From Stappia sp. MMSF_3263 (GTDB taxonomy: Bacteria > Pseudomonadota > Alphaproteobacteria > Rhizobiales > Stappiaceae), in the NCBI RefSeq assembly GCF_030733745.1, contig NZ_JASHIK010000010.1, positions 1 to 64,000 of the forward strand: a stretch of 64,000 nt of DNA. Reading direction: 5' to 3'. The notes under the pieces were generated by a model. The model ran no database searches. It had not been told where the DNA came from and saw only the letters and a program-made list of their open reading frames with translations. Shown piece after piece: positions 47,644-57,871 of the stretch; positions within the stretch are counted from its first letter, which is position 1; each line of letters begins with the position of its first letter. The translations under genes and the position numbers were made by a program.

Positions 47644-48639
47644 ATGCTCATCGAATATGTCAGCCTGATCGGGGGGCTCGTCGTTCTCATCGTCGCCGGA
47701 GATGTCCTGGTGCGCGGTTCCGTGGGCATCGCGGAGAAGCTCGGCATACCCACCCTGGTGATCGGACTGACGATCGTCGCCTTCGGCACCAGCGCGCCCG
47801 AACTTGTCATCTCCCTCGGCGCGGCACTGGACGGCCTCCCGGGCATTGCCGTGGGCAATGTCGTCGGCTCCAACATCGCCAATGTGCTGGCCGTGCTCGG
47901 CCTGCCGGCGCTGTTTGCCGCGACCGCATGCTGCGAGAACGGCGCGACCCGCAACGCCATCTTCATGGTCGCCGTCACCGGCATCTTCATCGGAATGGCG
48001 TTCCACAGCCCGATCTCGCGGCTGGACGGCGGCATCCTGCTGCTGCTCCTGGCCGTGTTCCTGTGGGATTCGGTTCGCGCCACCCGCAAGCACCGCGCGC
48101 AGAATGTTGGGGCCGCTGCGGTCGAGACCGGCTGCTGTGACGACGACACGCCGTTCGAGGAAGTCGAGGGCGTTCCCGAAAGCCCGGCGCTTGCCATCCT
48201 GTTCGTCGTTCTGGGCATGATCGGCCTGCCGCTCGGCGCCCATTTCACCATCGAGGGCGCTTCTGCGCTGGCCCGCAACTGGGGGGTTTCCGACGCGGTG
48301 ATCGGGCTGACCGTTGTTGCGCTCGGCACATCGCTGCCTGAACTGATGACGTCGCTGATGGCCGCCATCCGTGGCCACGCGGCCGTCGCGCTCGGCAACG
48401 TCATCGGCTCGAACGTCTTCAACCTCGTCGCCATCATGGGGATCACGGCCGTCGTCATTCCCGTGGAGGTTCCCGCCGAAGTGCTGCGATTCGACCTCTG
48501 GGCGATGCTTGCCTGCGCGCTGCTGGTGCTTGCGTTCTCGGCAATGCGGGTGACCATCCGCTGGCCTTCGGGTATCATCCTCTGCGCGTTGTACGGGATC
48601 TACATTTTCATGGCGTTCCATCTCGGCAAGGTCGCCTGA
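47644..48639 (+). CDS. calcium/sodium antiporter (CaCA family)
   Basis: A 331-residue inner-membrane exchanger of the YrbG/CaxA type with about ten helices in two inverted repeats. Each repeat has the ion-binding GNxxGSNxxN motif: AVGNVVGSNIANVLA (about 83) and ALGNVIGSNVFNLVA (about 258), and GTSAPELVISL / GTSLPELMTSL. Between them is an acidic loop with CCDDDTPFEEVE, likely the regulatory, metal-sensing loop. It exports Ca2+ in exchange for Na+ or H+. The ATG at 47644 is preferred to the frame start at 47587. Confidence 0.92.
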   Translation: MLIEYVSLIGGLVVLIVAGDVLVRGSVGIAEKLGIPTLVIGLTIVAFGTSAPELVISLGAALDGLPGIAVGNVVGSNIANVLAVLGLPALFAATACCENGATRNAIFMVAVTGIFIGMAFHSPISRLDGGILLLLLAVFLWDSVRATRKHRAQNVGAAAVETGCCDDDTPFEEVEGVPESPALAILFVVLGMIGLPLGAHFTIEGASALARNWGVSDAVIGLTVVALGTSLPELMTSLMAAIRGHAAVALGNVIGSNVFNLVAIMGITAVVIPVEVPAEVLRFDLWAMLACALLVLAFSAMRVTIRWPSGIILCALYGIYIFMAFHLGKVA

Positions 48640-48706
48640 TCGGACGTCCCCCGCATTGCGTATGTTTTTTTGCTAGCGTCTGATTTCCAGAACCCAGCGA
48701 GTCGCA

Positions 48707-49495
48707 ATGCCCGTATCGGAACGTGCCGCAACCGCGGCAAATGCCCCTGTCGCCCTCGTCACCGGCGCCGGTCGCCGCATTGGCCGCGCAATCGCCGCGG
48801 ACCTTGCCGCCAACGGCTTCCAGGTTGCCATCCACGCCCACAGCTCAATGCCGGAGGCCGAAGGCCTTGCCGGCGAGATCATCGCTGCCGGCGGCAGGGC
48901 CACGGTCGTCAACGGAGACCTGACGCAGCCGCAGGCGCCGGCGCAGGTCATGAGGAAGGCATGCGAGGCGCTCGGACCCGTCCGCCTGCTCGTCAACAGC
49001 GCCTCGATCTTCGAGCGCGACGAGATTGGCGACATCGAGGTCGAGCGCTACGAGCGCCACCAGGCCATTCATACCCGCGCGCCGATCCTGCTGACGCAGG
49101 AAATGGCCGCCGCGCTGCCGGCGGAAGCAACCGCCCTTGTCGTCAACATCATCGACCAGCGGGTGTGGAAGCTGACCCCCCAGTTCTTTTCCTACACCTT
49201 GTCGAAGGCAGCTCTGTGGACGGCGACGCAGACGATGGCGCAGGCGCTTGCACCGCGCATCCGCGTCAACGGCATCGGCCCGGGTCCGACACTTGCCAAC
49301 ACGCGCCAGCAGGCGGAGGATTTCGCGCGCCAGGCTGGCGCGGTGCTGCTTGGGCGCGGGCCGGCCCTGCCCGAATTCGGACGCACCATCCGTTTCCTGT
49401 GGGAGACCCCATCGATCACCGGCCAGATGATCGCCCTCGACGGGGGGCAGCATCTTGCATGGGAGACGCCCGACGTCGTAGGCATCGCGGAATGA
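48707..49495 (+). CDS. short-chain dehydrogenase/reductase, pteridine reductase-like
   Basis: A 262-residue NADP(H)-dependent [15 protein letters not shown] (residues 20-31) is the cofactor site, with Arg after the second Gly typical of the FolM/PTR1 dihydrofolate or pteridine reductase group. The catalytic YTLSK is in [10 protein letters not shown] (about residue 163) and LVNSAS replaces NNAS. PGPTLAN follows. The substrate is not certain. It overlaps uvrC by four bases (ATGA), so the two are translationally coupled. Confidence 0.86.
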   Translation: MPVSERAATAANAPVALVTGAGRRIGRAIAADLAANGFQVAIHAHSSMPEAEGLAGEIIAAGGRATVVNGDLTQPQAPAQVMRKACEALGPVRLLVNSASIFERDEIGDIEVERYERHQAIHTRAPILLTQEMAAALPAEATALVVNIIDQRVWKLTPQFFSYTLSKAALWTATQTMAQALAPRIRVNGIGPGPTLANTRQQAEDFARQAGAVLLGRGPALPEFGRTIRFLWETPSITGQMIALDGGQHLAWETPDVVGIAE

Positions 49496-51549
49496 ACGGA
49501 CACAAGAACGCCCCTCCCGACCCGCAGGACCTGCCGGACGAGAACGGGGACGAGGCTGAAAACGACCTTCCAGGCGAGGACGGCGCGGAGGAACTGCCGC
49601 CGGTGCCCGCCTTTCAGAGTGCGCCGACGCCGCTGGGGCCGGACGCCCGCGGCGCGGACGTGATCGCGCATTTCGTTCGCCGCCTGCCGCTGGGGCCCGG
49701 CGTCTACCGCATGCTCGATGGCGAAGGCAACGTGCTCTATGTGGGCAAGGCGCGTTCGCTGAAGAAACGGGTCACGAGCTATACCCGCCTGCAGGGTCAG
49801 TCGAACCGCATCCTTCGGATGATCATGGCGACCGCCACCATGGAGTTCGTCACGACGGGCACCGAGACGGAGGCGCTGCTTCTCGAGGCGAACCTGATCA
49901 AGCGGCTGCGACCCCGCTTCAACGTGCTGCTGCGCGACGACAAGTCGTTTCCCTATATTCTCGTCACTGGCGACCACGAGGCTCCCGCCCTCGTCAAGCA
50001 CCGCGGCTCGCGCCGGCGCAAGGGCAGCTATTTCGGCCCCTTCGCCTCCGCCGGCGCGGTCAACCGCACGATCAACGCCCTGCAGAAGGCGTTCCTGGTG
50101 CGCAACTGCTCCGACAGCTACTACGCCAACCGTTCGCGCCCCTGCCTGCTCTACCAGATCAAGCGCTGCGCCGGCCCCTGCACCGGCGAGATCGCCCCCG
50201 ACGACTATGACGGGCTCGTCGCCGAGGCGAAGGCCTTCCTCTCGGGCCGCAGCCAGATCGTGAAGAAGGAACTGGCCCGGCAGATGGAGCAGGCGTCGGA
50301 AACGCTCGATTTCGAGCGCGCCGCTGTTTACCGCGACCGGCTGGCCGCGCTCTCGCATGTCCAGTCGCACCAGGGCATCAATCCGCAGACAGTGGAGGAG
50401 GCCGACGTCTTCGCCATCCACCACGACGGCGGACAGACCTGTATCCAGGTGTTCTTCTTCCGCACCGGCCAGAACTGGGGCAACCACGCCCAGTTTCCCC
50501 GCGCCGACAAGTCGCTCAGTGAGGCGGAGGTGCTGGAAAGCTTCCTTGCCCAGTTCTACGACGACAAGCCGACGCCGCGCCTCGTGCTGCTGTCGCACGA
50601 GATCGAGGAACGTGCACTGCTTGCCGCCGCCCTGTCCGAGCGCGCCGGCCACAAGGTCGAGGTCGCGGTGCCGCAACGCGGCGAAAAACGCGAACTCGTC
50701 GAGCACGCCATCAAGAACGCCCGCGAGGCGCTTGGCCGGCGGCTTGCGGAGACGAGCAGCCAGGCCCGGCTGCTGAAAGGGGTCGGCGAGGTCTTCGGGC
50801 TTGCCGCAACCCCGCGCCGCATCGAGGTCTATGACAATTCCCACATCATGGGCACCAACGCGGTCGGCGGCATGATCGTTGCCGGACCGGAAGGGTTCGC
50901 CAAGGGCCAGTACCGCAAGTTCAACATCAAGTCGCAGGACCTCGTTCCCGGCGACGACTACGGCATGATGCGCGAGGTGCTGGCCCGGCGCTTCTCCCGC
51001 CTTCTGAAGGAACACGCCCGCGACGTCGCCGCTCCTCCGGTGGAAACGGAAGCAGGGACGGAGGACGCCGATGGCGAAACACCGGATGCGGCCTCCATCC
51101 CCGCCTGGCCGGACCTTGTCTTCATCGACGGCGGCCTTGGCCAGTTGAACGCGGCACGCGAGACGCTGGAGGAACTGGGCATTACCGACGTTCCCCTGAT
51201 CGGCATCGCCAAGGGACCCGACCGCGACGCGGGGCGGGAGAAGTTTTTCATTCCAGGCAAGCCCTCCTTCATGCTGCCGGAGCGCGATCCCGTCCTCTAT
51301 TTCGTCCAGCGCCTGCGCGACGAGGCGCACCGCTTCGCCATCGGCACGCACCGGGCGCGGCGCAAGAAGGACATCGCCAGGAGCCCGCTCGACGAGATCG
51401 CCGGCATCGGCCCCAACCGCAAGCGGGCGCTGCTTCGCCATTTCGGCACGGCCAAGGCAGTCTCCAAGGCCGGCATGGATGATCTGATGGCGGTCGAGGG
51501 TGTGTCCGAATCCGTGGCGCGCGCGATCTACGACCACTTCCACGAATAG
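49492..51549 (+). CDS. uvrC: excinuclease ABC subunit C
   Basis: UvrC makes both incisions flanking a lesion in nucleotide-excision repair. The 685-residue protein has an N-terminal GIY-YIG nuclease domain ([18 protein letters not shown], from about residue 73; catalytic Tyr and Arg present), a UVR domain that meets UvrB (about 255-290), a C-terminal RNase H-like nuclease and a helix-hairpin-helix end ([15 protein letters not shown]). An acidic, disordered segment of about 55 residues precedes the GIY-YIG domain and is unlike E. coli UvrC but common in Rhizobiales. The ATG overlaps the SDR stop codon. Confidence 0.97.
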   Translation: MNGHKNAPPDPQDLPDENGDEAENDLPGEDGAEELPPVPAFQSAPTPLGPDARGADVIAHFVRRLPLGPGVYRMLDGEGNVLYVGKARSLKKRVTSYTRLQGQSNRILRMIMATATMEFVTTGTETEALLLEANLIKRLRPRFNVLLRDDKSFPYILVTGDHEAPALVKHRGSRRRKGSYFGPFASAGAVNRTINALQKAFLVRNCSDSYYANRSRPCLLYQIKRCAGPCTGEIAPDDYDGLVAEAKAFLSGRSQIVKKELARQMEQASETLDFERAAVYRDRLAALSHVQSHQGINPQTVEEADVFAIHHDGGQTCIQVFFFRTGQNWGNHAQFPRADKSLSEAEVLESFLAQFYDDKPTPRLVLLSHEIEERALLAAALSERAGHKVEVAVPQRGEKRELVEHAIKNAREALGRRLAETSSQARLLKGVGEVFGLAATPRRIEVYDNSHIMGTNAVGGMIVAGPEGFAKGQYRKFNIKSQDLVPGDDYGMMREVLARRFSRLLKEHARDVAAPPVETEAGTEDADGETPDAASIPAWPDLVFIDGGLGQLNAARETLEELGITDVPLIGIAKGPDRDAGREKFFIPGKPSFMLPERDPVLYFVQRLRDEAHRFAIGTHRARRKKDIARSPLDEIAGIGPNRKRALLRHFGTAKAVSKAGMDDLMAVEGVSESVARAIYDHFHE

Positions 51550-51666
51550 CCCCGCGCGTCGCCGCGCATCCCTTTACCTGTGCAAAACCGCGCTGCCGGG
51601 TCGGTCGGGAGGGCGAATGCGGTCATGATGGCGACATCAGCCCCCACAGGAGCCGGCGCCCGGACA

Positions 51667-52266
51667 ATGGCGAAACTCTATTTCAGCTATTCCTCGATGA
51701 ATGCGGGAAAGTCGACGATCCTGCTGCAGGCGTCCTACAATTACCGCGAACGCGGCATGGCGACGCTGCTGCTGACGGCGGCGATCGACGAGCGCGCCGG
51801 ACGGGGGCGCATCGCCTCGCGCATCGGACTGGCGTCGGAAGCCGACCTGTTCGAGACGGGAACGGACCTGCGCGCCCATGTCGAGGCGCATCTTGCGGAG
51901 CGTCCGATCGACTGCGTCTTCGTCGACGAGGCACAATTCCTGACCGAGGCTCAGGTCTGGCAGCTTGCCGCGGTCGCCGACGAGCTCGGCATTCCGGTGA
52001 TGTGCTACGGCCTGCGGACGGACTTCCAGGGCAAGCTCTTTCCCGGCAGCGCCGCGCTGCTGGCCCTCGCCGACACCTTGCGCGAGGTGAAGACGATCTG
52101 CTGGTGCGGGCGCAAGGCGACGATGGTCGCCCGGCTCGACGGCGCCGGGCGGATCGTGGAGGAAGGCGAGCAGGTCGTCATCGGCGGGGAGGAGAGCTAC
52201 GTCTCGCTCTGCCGCCGACACTGGTCGCACCGTCAGTTGGGCGACGACCCGAACGGCCGCACTTGA
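51667..52266 (+). CDS. tdk: thymidine kinase
   Basis: Tdk phosphorylates thymidine to dTMP in the salvage pathway. The 199-residue protein has the P-loop SSMNAGKST (residues 8-16), the Walker B-type FVDEAQFL (about 83) with the catalytic Glu, the lasso region and the zinc ligands CWCGRKA and SLCRRH near the C-terminus. CAGGAG lies 13 bases upstream of the ATG at 51667, a wide spacing; a longer frame to 51580 is not conserved. A HlyU-like gene follows in the same direction. Confidence 0.95.
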   Translation: MAKLYFSYSSMNAGKSTILLQASYNYRERGMATLLLTAAIDERAGRGRIASRIGLASEADLFETGTDLRAHVEAHLAERPIDCVFVDEAQFLTEAQVWQLAAVADELGIPVMCYGLRTDFQGKLFPGSAALLALADTLREVKTICWCGRKATMVARLDGAGRIVEEGEQVVIGGEESYVSLCRRHWSHRQLGDDPNGRT

Positions 52267-52392
52267 AGTGCCCCGCCGCACGCGCGACACTCGGGCCCGG
52301 ATCCGCGGGGCCGACAGAAAGGCCTTGCGGGAGGACTTGCCCGGCCGGCGCTCAGATGCGCGGCGCGGCGAAAAGCATACGGAGCGCGTGAC

Positions 52393-52686
52393 ATGGTATT
52401 CGGCAGGCTGTTCGGCGGATTGTTCGGCGGCGGCGGCAAGGCGGCACCCCGCGCCCGGCATCCGATCGTGGAATACAAGGGCTTCCTCGTCACGCCGGCC
52501 CCGACCGCCCGCGACGGCCAGTGGCAGGTCGCCGGGTCAATCGCCCAGACGGGCGAGGACGGCGAGACGCGCTCGCACGACTTCATCCGCGCCGACCTGA
52601 TGCCGAGCGAGGAGCAGGCCGCGGAGTTCGCCATCCGCAAGGCCCGCCAGATCATCGACGAACAGGGCGAACGCATCTTCTCCTGA
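52393..52686 (+). CDS. HlyU-like protein
   Basis: A 97-residue protein of the HlyU family, named for a Vibrio transcription activator of hlyA; in alphaproteobacteria its members are small and of unknown role. The domain covers residues about 22-95 (EYKGFLVTPAPTARDGQWQVAGSI) and ends RKARQIIDEQGERIF. The N-terminal 18 residues are Gly/Phe-rich (FGRLFGGLFGGGG), possibly a membrane-associating segment. GGAGCG lies 7 bases before the ATG. Convergent with the next GNAT gene. Confidence 0.82.
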   Translation: MVFGRLFGGLFGGGGKAAPRARHPIVEYKGFLVTPAPTARDGQWQVAGSIAQTGEDGETRSHDFIRADLMPSEEQAAEFAIRKARQIIDEQGERIFS

Positions 52687-52709
52687 CGCCCGTCGCTCCG
52701 TCCGTGGGT

Positions 52710-53414
52710 TCAGCCCCGGAACGAGGCGAGCGAACGCTTCTGCCGACCGGCCTCATCGAAATTCGACGGATCAAGCCAGGCCTCGAAGGCGGCCTTGAGC
52801 GCCGGCCATTCGCCGTCTGTGATCGAGAACCAGGCCGTGTCGCGATTGCGGCCCTTGTAGATCACGGCCTGGCGGAAAGTGCCCTCGTAAACGAAGCCGA
52901 GCCTTTCGGCCGCGCGCCGCGAGGGTGCGTTCAGCGCGTCGCATTTCCACTCGTAGCGGCGATAGCCGAGCTCGTCGAAGACGCGCCCCATCATCAGGAA
53001 CATGGCCTCGCTCGCCATCACCGTTCCCTGCAGCGCGGGCGAGAAATTGATGTGACCGACCTCGATGGCCCCGTTGCCCGGATCGATCCTGAGATAGCTG
53101 GCAACGCCCAGCGCCCGGCCGCTCTGCCCGTCGATCACCACATGGAACATCGGGTCGGCGCCGGGATAGGTCGCGGCGGCAAATTTCGCGAACGCCGTCT
53201 CCTCGGCAAAGGGTCCGTATCCCAGATAGGTCCAGTTGCGGCCCTCGCGATCTTTTGAATAGGCGGCAAAAAGATCCGCCGCATGACGCGGCTCATACGG
53301 CTCGAGCCGGCAGGTCCGCCCGCTCATCGCCGTGCGCGGCGGGCGTGGCCGCGCGCTCCAGTTCGCCACGTCCGGCCCGATCGCCTGCCCGAACCCGTTC
53401 ACCCGCTCTGTCAT
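52710..53414 (-). CDS. RimJ/RimL-type GNAT acetyltransferase
   Basis: A 234-residue acetyltransferase of the RimJ/RimL type. RLEPYEPRHAADLFAAYSKD opens the domain (about residue 36); the CoA-binding region is around GHINFSPALQGTVMASEAMFLMM (about 125-145), and DALNAPSRRAAERLGFVYEG marks the C-terminal part. An N-terminal extension of about 35 residues is present. It probably acetylates an amine of a small molecule or a ribosomal protein. An ATG at 53414 was used; an in-frame ATG at 53432 gives six more residues. Confidence 0.85.
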   Translation of the reverse strand: MTERVNGFGQAIGPDVANWSARPRPPRTAMSGRTCRLEPYEPRHAADLFAAYSKDREGRNWTYLGYGPFAEETAFAKFAAATYPGADPMFHVVIDGQSGRALGVASYLRIDPGNGAIEVGHINFSPALQGTVMASEAMFLMMGRVFDELGYRRYEWKCDALNAPSRRAAERLGFVYEGTFRQAVIYKGRNRDTAWFSITDGEWPALKAAFEAWLDPSNFDEAGRQKRSLASFRG

Positions 53415-53666
53415 CTCGCATCCCGTTTTCATGTCGCGTCCCAAAGGTATACCCGTTGTGGCGGGGCGATGCAGAGCCGCTTGCCGATCAATTCGCAGGG
53501 CCGGTTCCCGACCACGCGATGACGCTTCCCGCCCGGGCCCGCCGATTGACGCGCACATGTGCACATGCTTCAAGGGCGGGGTACGTCCCTTGCCCCCGCC
53601 TGGCGCGGTGGCTCGCCGATCCGGCCGGAACGGCAGGTCCCGCCCAGCTCAAGACACGACCGAGAC

Positions 53667-54245
53667 ATGTCGCGATCCCACGTCTGGAGCCTTCCCAACA
53701 TCCTGACCTACGGCCGGATCCTCGCCGTTCCCGCGGTCATGCTGTGCCTGATTCCCGATTTCGCCGGACATGGCGCAAGATGGACGGCGCTTGGCATCTT
53801 CATCGTCGCGGCGATCACGGACTTCTTCGACGGCTATCTGGCGCGCGCCTGGCAACAACAGTCGCGTCTCGGCCAGATGCTCGACCCGATCGCCGACAAG
53901 CTGCTTGTCGCCGTCTGCCTGCTGCTGCTGTCCGAAAAGGGCGATATCGGCGGCTGGTCGATGATCGCGGCGGCCATCATCCTGTGCCGCGAGATCCTCG
54001 TCTCGGGCTTGCGTGAGTTCCTGGCCGACCTTCGCGTCAGCGTGCCGGTGACCCAGCTCGCCAAGTGGAAGACGACCCTGCAGCTCATCGCCATGGCCTT
54101 CCTGCTGGCCGGCCCCGCCGGCGAGGCCGTCCTGCCGGGCACCCAGATCGTCGGCCTCATGGCCCTGTGGATCGCCGCGCTGCTGACGCTATATACCGGT
54201 TACGACTATTTCCGTGCCGGCATCGGCCACCTGATGCAGGACTGA
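53667..54245 (+). CDS. pgsA: CDP-diacylglycerol-glycerol-3-phosphate 3-phosphatidyltransferase
   Basis: PgsA makes phosphatidylglycerol phosphate, the first committed step to phosphatidylglycerol and cardiolipin, in the inner membrane. The 192-residue protein has several membrane helices and the complete CDP-alcohol phosphotransferase motif DG-x2-AR-x8-G-x3-D-x3-D in residues about 52-75 (DGYLARAWQQQSRLGQMLD, then IADK). The ATG at 53667 begins RSHVWSLPNILTYGR, normal for the family. It is followed by moaD and moaE, an order seen in Rhizobiales after uvrC. Confidence 0.95.
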   Translation: MSRSHVWSLPNILTYGRILAVPAVMLCLIPDFAGHGARWTALGIFIVAAITDFFDGYLARAWQQQSRLGQMLDPIADKLLVAVCLLLLSEKGDIGGWSMIAAAIILCREILVSGLREFLADLRVSVPVTQLAKWKTTLQLIAMAFLLAGPAGEAVLPGTQIVGLMALWIAALLTLYTGYDYFRAGIGHLMQD

Positions 54246-54288
54246 CCGGACACCCCGGGGCCGCCGCCGCAACGAACGGAGCCTGACC

Positions 54289-54540
54289 ATGCAGATACGC
54301 TACTTTGCCTGGGTGCGCGAGCGCGTCGGGCGCGAGGCGGAAACCCTTGAGGTGCCCGCGGCGGTGACCACCGTTTCCGGCCTGATCGACTGGCTGGCCG
54401 AGCGCGACGAAAGCTATGCGAGCGCCTTTGCCGAACGCGACACGATCCGGGTCGCGCTGGACCACGAGCATGTCGAACACGACGCCCCCCTGGCAGGCGC
54501 GCGCGAGGCCGCGTTCTTTCCCCCGATGACCGGCGGCTGA
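54289..54540 (+). CDS. moaD: molybdopterin synthase sulfur carrier subunit
   Basis: MoaD is the ubiquitin-like carrier whose C-terminal thiocarboxylate supplies sulfur for molybdopterin. The 83-residue protein ends in the obligatory Gly-Gly (PPMTGG) and has MQIRYFAWVRERVGR at its start, both diagnostic. GGAGCC lies before the ATG. It forms an operon with moaE, 9 bases downstream, and follows pgsA by 43 bases. Molybdopterin is also required by MsrP at 19 kb. Confidence 0.95.
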   Translation: MQIRYFAWVRERVGREAETLEVPAAVTTVSGLIDWLAERDESYASAFAERDTIRVALDHEHVEHDAPLAGAREAAFFPPMTGG

Positions 54541-54549
54541 GGTGCATCG

Positions 54550-55077
54550 GTGACCGGCCAGGCTCCCCTGTCTCCCCAGACCACCCCGAAACCCGACCAG
54601 GAACGGGACCCTGCCCTGCCGCCGGTCGTGGTGCGCATCCAGGCGGAAGATTTCGACCCGGCGGCCGAGATCGAGAAACTTGTCGCCGGAAAGGCCAATA
54701 TCGGCGCCGTCGTCACCTTCACCGGCCTGTGCCGCGACGAGGCCGGCCGGCTCGCCGCGCTGGAACTCGAGCACTATCCGGGCATGGCCGAGGAGGAAAT
54801 CGGGCGGATCGCGCAGGAGGCCTGCCGACGATGGCCTCTCGACGGGATCCTCGCCATCCATCGCCATGGCCGCATTGCCCCGGGGGGCAACATCGTCCTC
54901 GTCGTTGCCGCCTCCCGCCACCGCCGCGCCGCCTTCGAGGCGGCCGAGTTCCTGATGGACTATCTCAAGACCCGGGCCCCGTTCTGGAAGAAGGAACACC
55001 TGAAGAGCGGCGGCGCAGGCGAATGGGTCGACGCGCGCGAGAGCGACAACGCCGACGCGGACCGCTGGACGCGATAA
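54550..55077 (+). CDS. moaE: molybdopterin synthase catalytic subunit
   Basis: MoaE, with MoaD, converts precursor Z (cPMP) to molybdopterin. The 175-residue protein uses a GTG start. It has an N-terminal Pro-rich extension of about 20 residues, then VVRIQAEDFDPAAEI, GAVVTFTGLCRDE, LELEHYPGMAEEEI, the GRIAPGGNIVLV strand and the active-site lysines in KTRAPFWKKE. All are family marks. It follows moaD in the same transcript. Confidence 0.95.
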   Translation: MTGQAPLSPQTTPKPDQERDPALPPVVVRIQAEDFDPAAEIEKLVAGKANIGAVVTFTGLCRDEAGRLAALELEHYPGMAEEEIGRIAQEACRRWPLDGILAIHRHGRIAPGGNIVLVVAASRHRRAAFEAAEFLMDYLKTRAPFWKKEHLKSGGAGEWVDARESDNADADRWTR

Positions 55078-55325
55078 TTTTCCGAAAAACTGCGGCGCGT
55101 CCCCGCCGCTGTCATTTCAAGGTCTTGACCGTCTTTCCGCGAGGACAATCCGCGCCACCGCTCGCCGGCCAAACGCCCGCCCGGAAGCCTGCCGGTTGAC
55201 CGGCGGCAAATTCCGGTGAATGTCTAGCAAAAGCTCCCGACGCCCTGTCTCGGCCTGTGCCGGCAACCGTTCCCCCAACGGTCTTCCCGCCGACCGCCGA
55301 TGGTATCCTCCCGATCGGACCGACC

Positions 55326-56561
55326 ATGACTGTTTCCTCCCCCGCTGCAGAAGCGGTCAGCGCACCGCGCCACGGCCTCGCTTTCACCGAGTTCGTCGCC
55401 ATCGTCGCCGCGCTCATGGCGCTCAACGCGCTTGCCATCGACGTCATGCTTCCCGCCCTCGGCGATATCGGCAGGGCCTTCGCCGTCGCCGATCCGAACG
55501 ACCGCCAGAAGGTCGTCATCGTCTATCTGCTCGGCTTCGGCGCCGCGCAACTCGTCTACGGGCCGATGTCCGACCGCTTCGGCCGCCGGCCGGTCCTGCT
55601 CGGCGGGCTGGCGCTCTATGCGCTCGCCGGCCTCCTCAGCCTCGTCGCCGACACGATGGATCACCTGCTGCTGGCCCGCCTGCTGCAGGGCATCGGCTGC
55701 GCCGCACCGCGTGTCGTCGCCCTGTCAGTGGTGCGCGACTGTTATTCCGGCGCCCGCATGGGCAAGGTGATGTCGCTGGTGATGATGGTGTTCATGACCG
55801 TCCCGGTGATTGCGCCCTCGATCGGCCAGTTGATCCTCTTCGTCGCGCCATGGCGGGCGATCTTCCTGATGCTGACGCTGGGCGGCTTCGCCATGCTGAT
55901 CTGGTGTGCGCTGCGCCTGGGCGAGACCCTGCCGAAAGCGGAAAGGCGGCGGTTCTCGCTCTCCGCCGTCGCAAGCGCCTATATGGCGACCCTGAGGACG
56001 CGCACCACGCTCGGCTACATGCTGGCCACCACGCTGATCTTCGGCGCGCTGTTCGCCTTCATCGCGTCCGCCCAGCAGGTCTATGTCGACGTCTTCGACC
56101 TTGGCGCGTCCTTCCCGCTGATCTTCGCCCTGATCGGCAGCGCGCTGGCCGCCTCGTCCTTCCTCAGCGCCTCGCTGGTGGAGCGGATCGGCCTGCGCCC
56201 TCTCTCGCACTGGGCGCTCGTCGCCTATTGCGCCATCAGCATCATCCAGGTCGTGGTCGCGCTCACCGCCGGCTCCAGCCTCGTTCCCTTCACCGGCCTG
56301 CTGCTTCTGGCTGTGTTCTCCTTCGGCCTCATCGGGCCGAACTTCAACGCGATCGCGATGGAGCCGCTCGGCCACATCGCCGGCACCGCCTCGGCAATGC
56401 TGGGTTTCGTGACCACCAGCGGCGGAGCCGCGCTCGGCTTCCTCGTCTCCAGCCATTTCGACGGCACGGTGCTGCCGCTGGCGCTCGGTTTTGCCGGCTT
56501 CAGCCTGCTCGCGATCGGGGTCGTCGCCTGGACGGAACGCGGCCGCGTCTTCCGCCTGTAG
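55326..56561 (+). CDS. Bcr/CflA-family MFS exporter
   Basis: A 411-residue inner-membrane drug-resistance transporter with 12 helices. Helix 1 ends with ALNALAIDVMLPALGDI (DHA1 motif D-like); GPMSDRFGRRPVLLGG is motif A between helices 2 and 3; GVVAPSIGQLIL-type sequence PVIAPSIGQLILF in helix 5 is the antiporter motif. Bcr/CflA proteins extrude bicyclomycin, chloramphenicol or cysteine; the present substrate is unknown. The ATG at 55326 was chosen over the frame start 55257. A convergent terminator follows. Confidence 0.9.
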   Translation: MTVSSPAAEAVSAPRHGLAFTEFVAIVAALMALNALAIDVMLPALGDIGRAFAVADPNDRQKVVIVYLLGFGAAQLVYGPMSDRFGRRPVLLGGLALYALAGLLSLVADTMDHLLLARLLQGIGCAAPRVVALSVVRDCYSGARMGKVMSLVMMVFMTVPVIAPSIGQLILFVAPWRAIFLMLTLGGFAMLIWCALRLGETLPKAERRRFSLSAVASAYMATLRTRTTLGYMLATTLIFGALFAFIASAQQVYVDVFDLGASFPLIFALIGSALAASSFLSASLVERIGLRPLSHWALVAYCAISIIQVVVALTAGSSLVPFTGLLLLAVFSFGLIGPNFNAIAMEPLGHIAGTASAMLGFVTTSGGAALGFLVSSHFDGTVLPLALGFAGFSLLAIGVVAWTERGRVFRL

Positions 56562-56587
56562 GCCCGTCTGCCGCACTGCCGGCACGA

Positions 56588-56613
56588 AAAAGGCGGCCCC
56601 GGGGCCGCCTTTT
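56588..56613. terminator. bidirectional intrinsic terminator
   Basis: A 26-base perfect palindrome (arms 56588-56600 and 56601-56613) with A-runs on the left and T-runs on the right lies between the converging exporter and ilvE genes. Each strand gives a GC-rich stem with a U-tract, so it should end transcription from both. Confidence 0.92.
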
Positions 56614-56657
56614 CCATGTCCGATGTGTGGTCCCTAGCCTTGCAAGGCCAGGCCGGA

Positions 56658-57560
56658 TCAGCCGGCGGCGGCAACCCGCGCTTCGGCCTTCGGCTGGACT
56701 TCCCGCTGGTAGTCCTCCATCAGCGCCTTGGTGATGGCATCGACCTGGAACGACCAGTTGGCGATTTCCGAAACCGGCGTCACCTCGGCGGCCGTGCCGG
56801 TCAGGAAGCAGGATTCGAAGCCGGCGAGTTCCTCCGGCAGGATCGCCCGCTCGATCACCTCGATGCCGCGCCGCTTCGCCAGGTCGATCACCGTGCGCCT
56901 GGTGATGCCGTCCAGGAAGCAATCGGGCTTGGGCGTGTGGATCTGGCCGTCCTTGATGAAGAAGACATTGGCGCCCGTCGCTTCCGCCACCTGGCCGCGC
57001 CAGTCGAGCATCAGCGCATCGGCATAGCCCTTGCGCTCCGCCTCGTGCTTGGAGATCGTGCAGATCATGTAGAGGCCTGCGGCCTTGGAGCGGCACGGCG
57101 CCGTCGCCGGATCCGGCCGGCGATAGGGCGCCATGTCGAGCCGGATGCCCTTCAACCGCTCTTCCGGATTGAAGTAACTCGGCCACTCCCACGCGGCGAT
57201 CGCCAAGTGGATCGTGTTCATCTGCGCCGACACGCCCATCATCTCGCTGCCGCGCCATGCGACCGGACGCACATAGGCGTCGACCAGATTCTCGCGGGCA
57301 AGCAGCTCGCGCGTCGCCTGGTTGATCGTCTCGGAGCTGTAGGGGATCTCGAAGCCGAGGATGCGTGCCGATTCATGCAGGCGGTCGGTGTGCTCCTCGA
57401 GCTTGAACACCTCGCCGCCATAGGCGCGCTCTCCCTCGAACACGCTGCTGGCATAGTGCAGGCCGTGGCTCAGCACATGCAGCTTGGCATCGGCCCACGG
57501 CACGAAGGCGCCGTCATACCAGATCTCGCCTTCGCGTTGGTCAAAAGGCACCTGCGCCAT
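56658..57560 (-). CDS. ilvE: branched-chain amino acid aminotransferase
   Basis: IlvE transfers the amino group in the last step of leucine, isoleucine and valine synthesis, with PLP. The 300-residue protein is a class IV aminotransferase. The PLP lysine is Lys159 in CRSKAAGLYM, the same place as in E. coli. Other marks are SHGLHYASSVFEGERAY, EATGANVFFI and TGTAAEVTPV. The ATG at 57560 was preferred because GGGAG lies 8 bases upstream and the opening AQVPFDQREGEIWYDG is typical of the family. It is divergent from a MarR gene. Confidence 0.95.
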   Translation of the reverse strand: MAQVPFDQREGEIWYDGAFVPWADAKLHVLSHGLHYASSVFEGERAYGGEVFKLEEHTDRLHESARILGFEIPYSSETINQATRELLARENLVDAYVRPVAWRGSEMMGVSAQMNTIHLAIAAWEWPSYFNPEERLKGIRLDMAPYRRPDPATAPCRSKAAGLYMICTISKHEAERKGYADALMLDWRGQVAEATGANVFFIKDGQIHTPKPDCFLDGITRRTVIDLAKRRGIEVIERAILPEELAGFESCFLTGTAAEVTPVSEIANWSFQVDAITKALMEDYQREVQPKAEARVAAAG

Positions 57561-57871
57561 GTCGAAATACTCCCGAAACATGCAACGGGCTTGATCCCGC
57601 TTGCGTTTGAATGCGACCCGAAACCCGGAAGGAACGGATCGAACCGACTGACTTGCAACTCGATCGCGCGGCTTTGCGCGGCCCGTCATCTGTTTGTATG
57701 GTGGCGGGCCACCGGCTGGCCGATGCAGGCAATGCGTGAACCGCAAGCATCGGCAAAAAGCCGCGATCTGCAACGGTGAAGGACAACATCTACCATGCTT
57801 GAAGGGCGATGACGTACGATCGTTTCGCAACAGACAGCATACGTGTAACAATCGGTCGGAAATAAGTCAAT

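Noticed and set aside
49192-51543. A 783-residue open frame opposite uvrC
   Set aside because: Antisense shadow; UvrC motifs are complete on the + strand.
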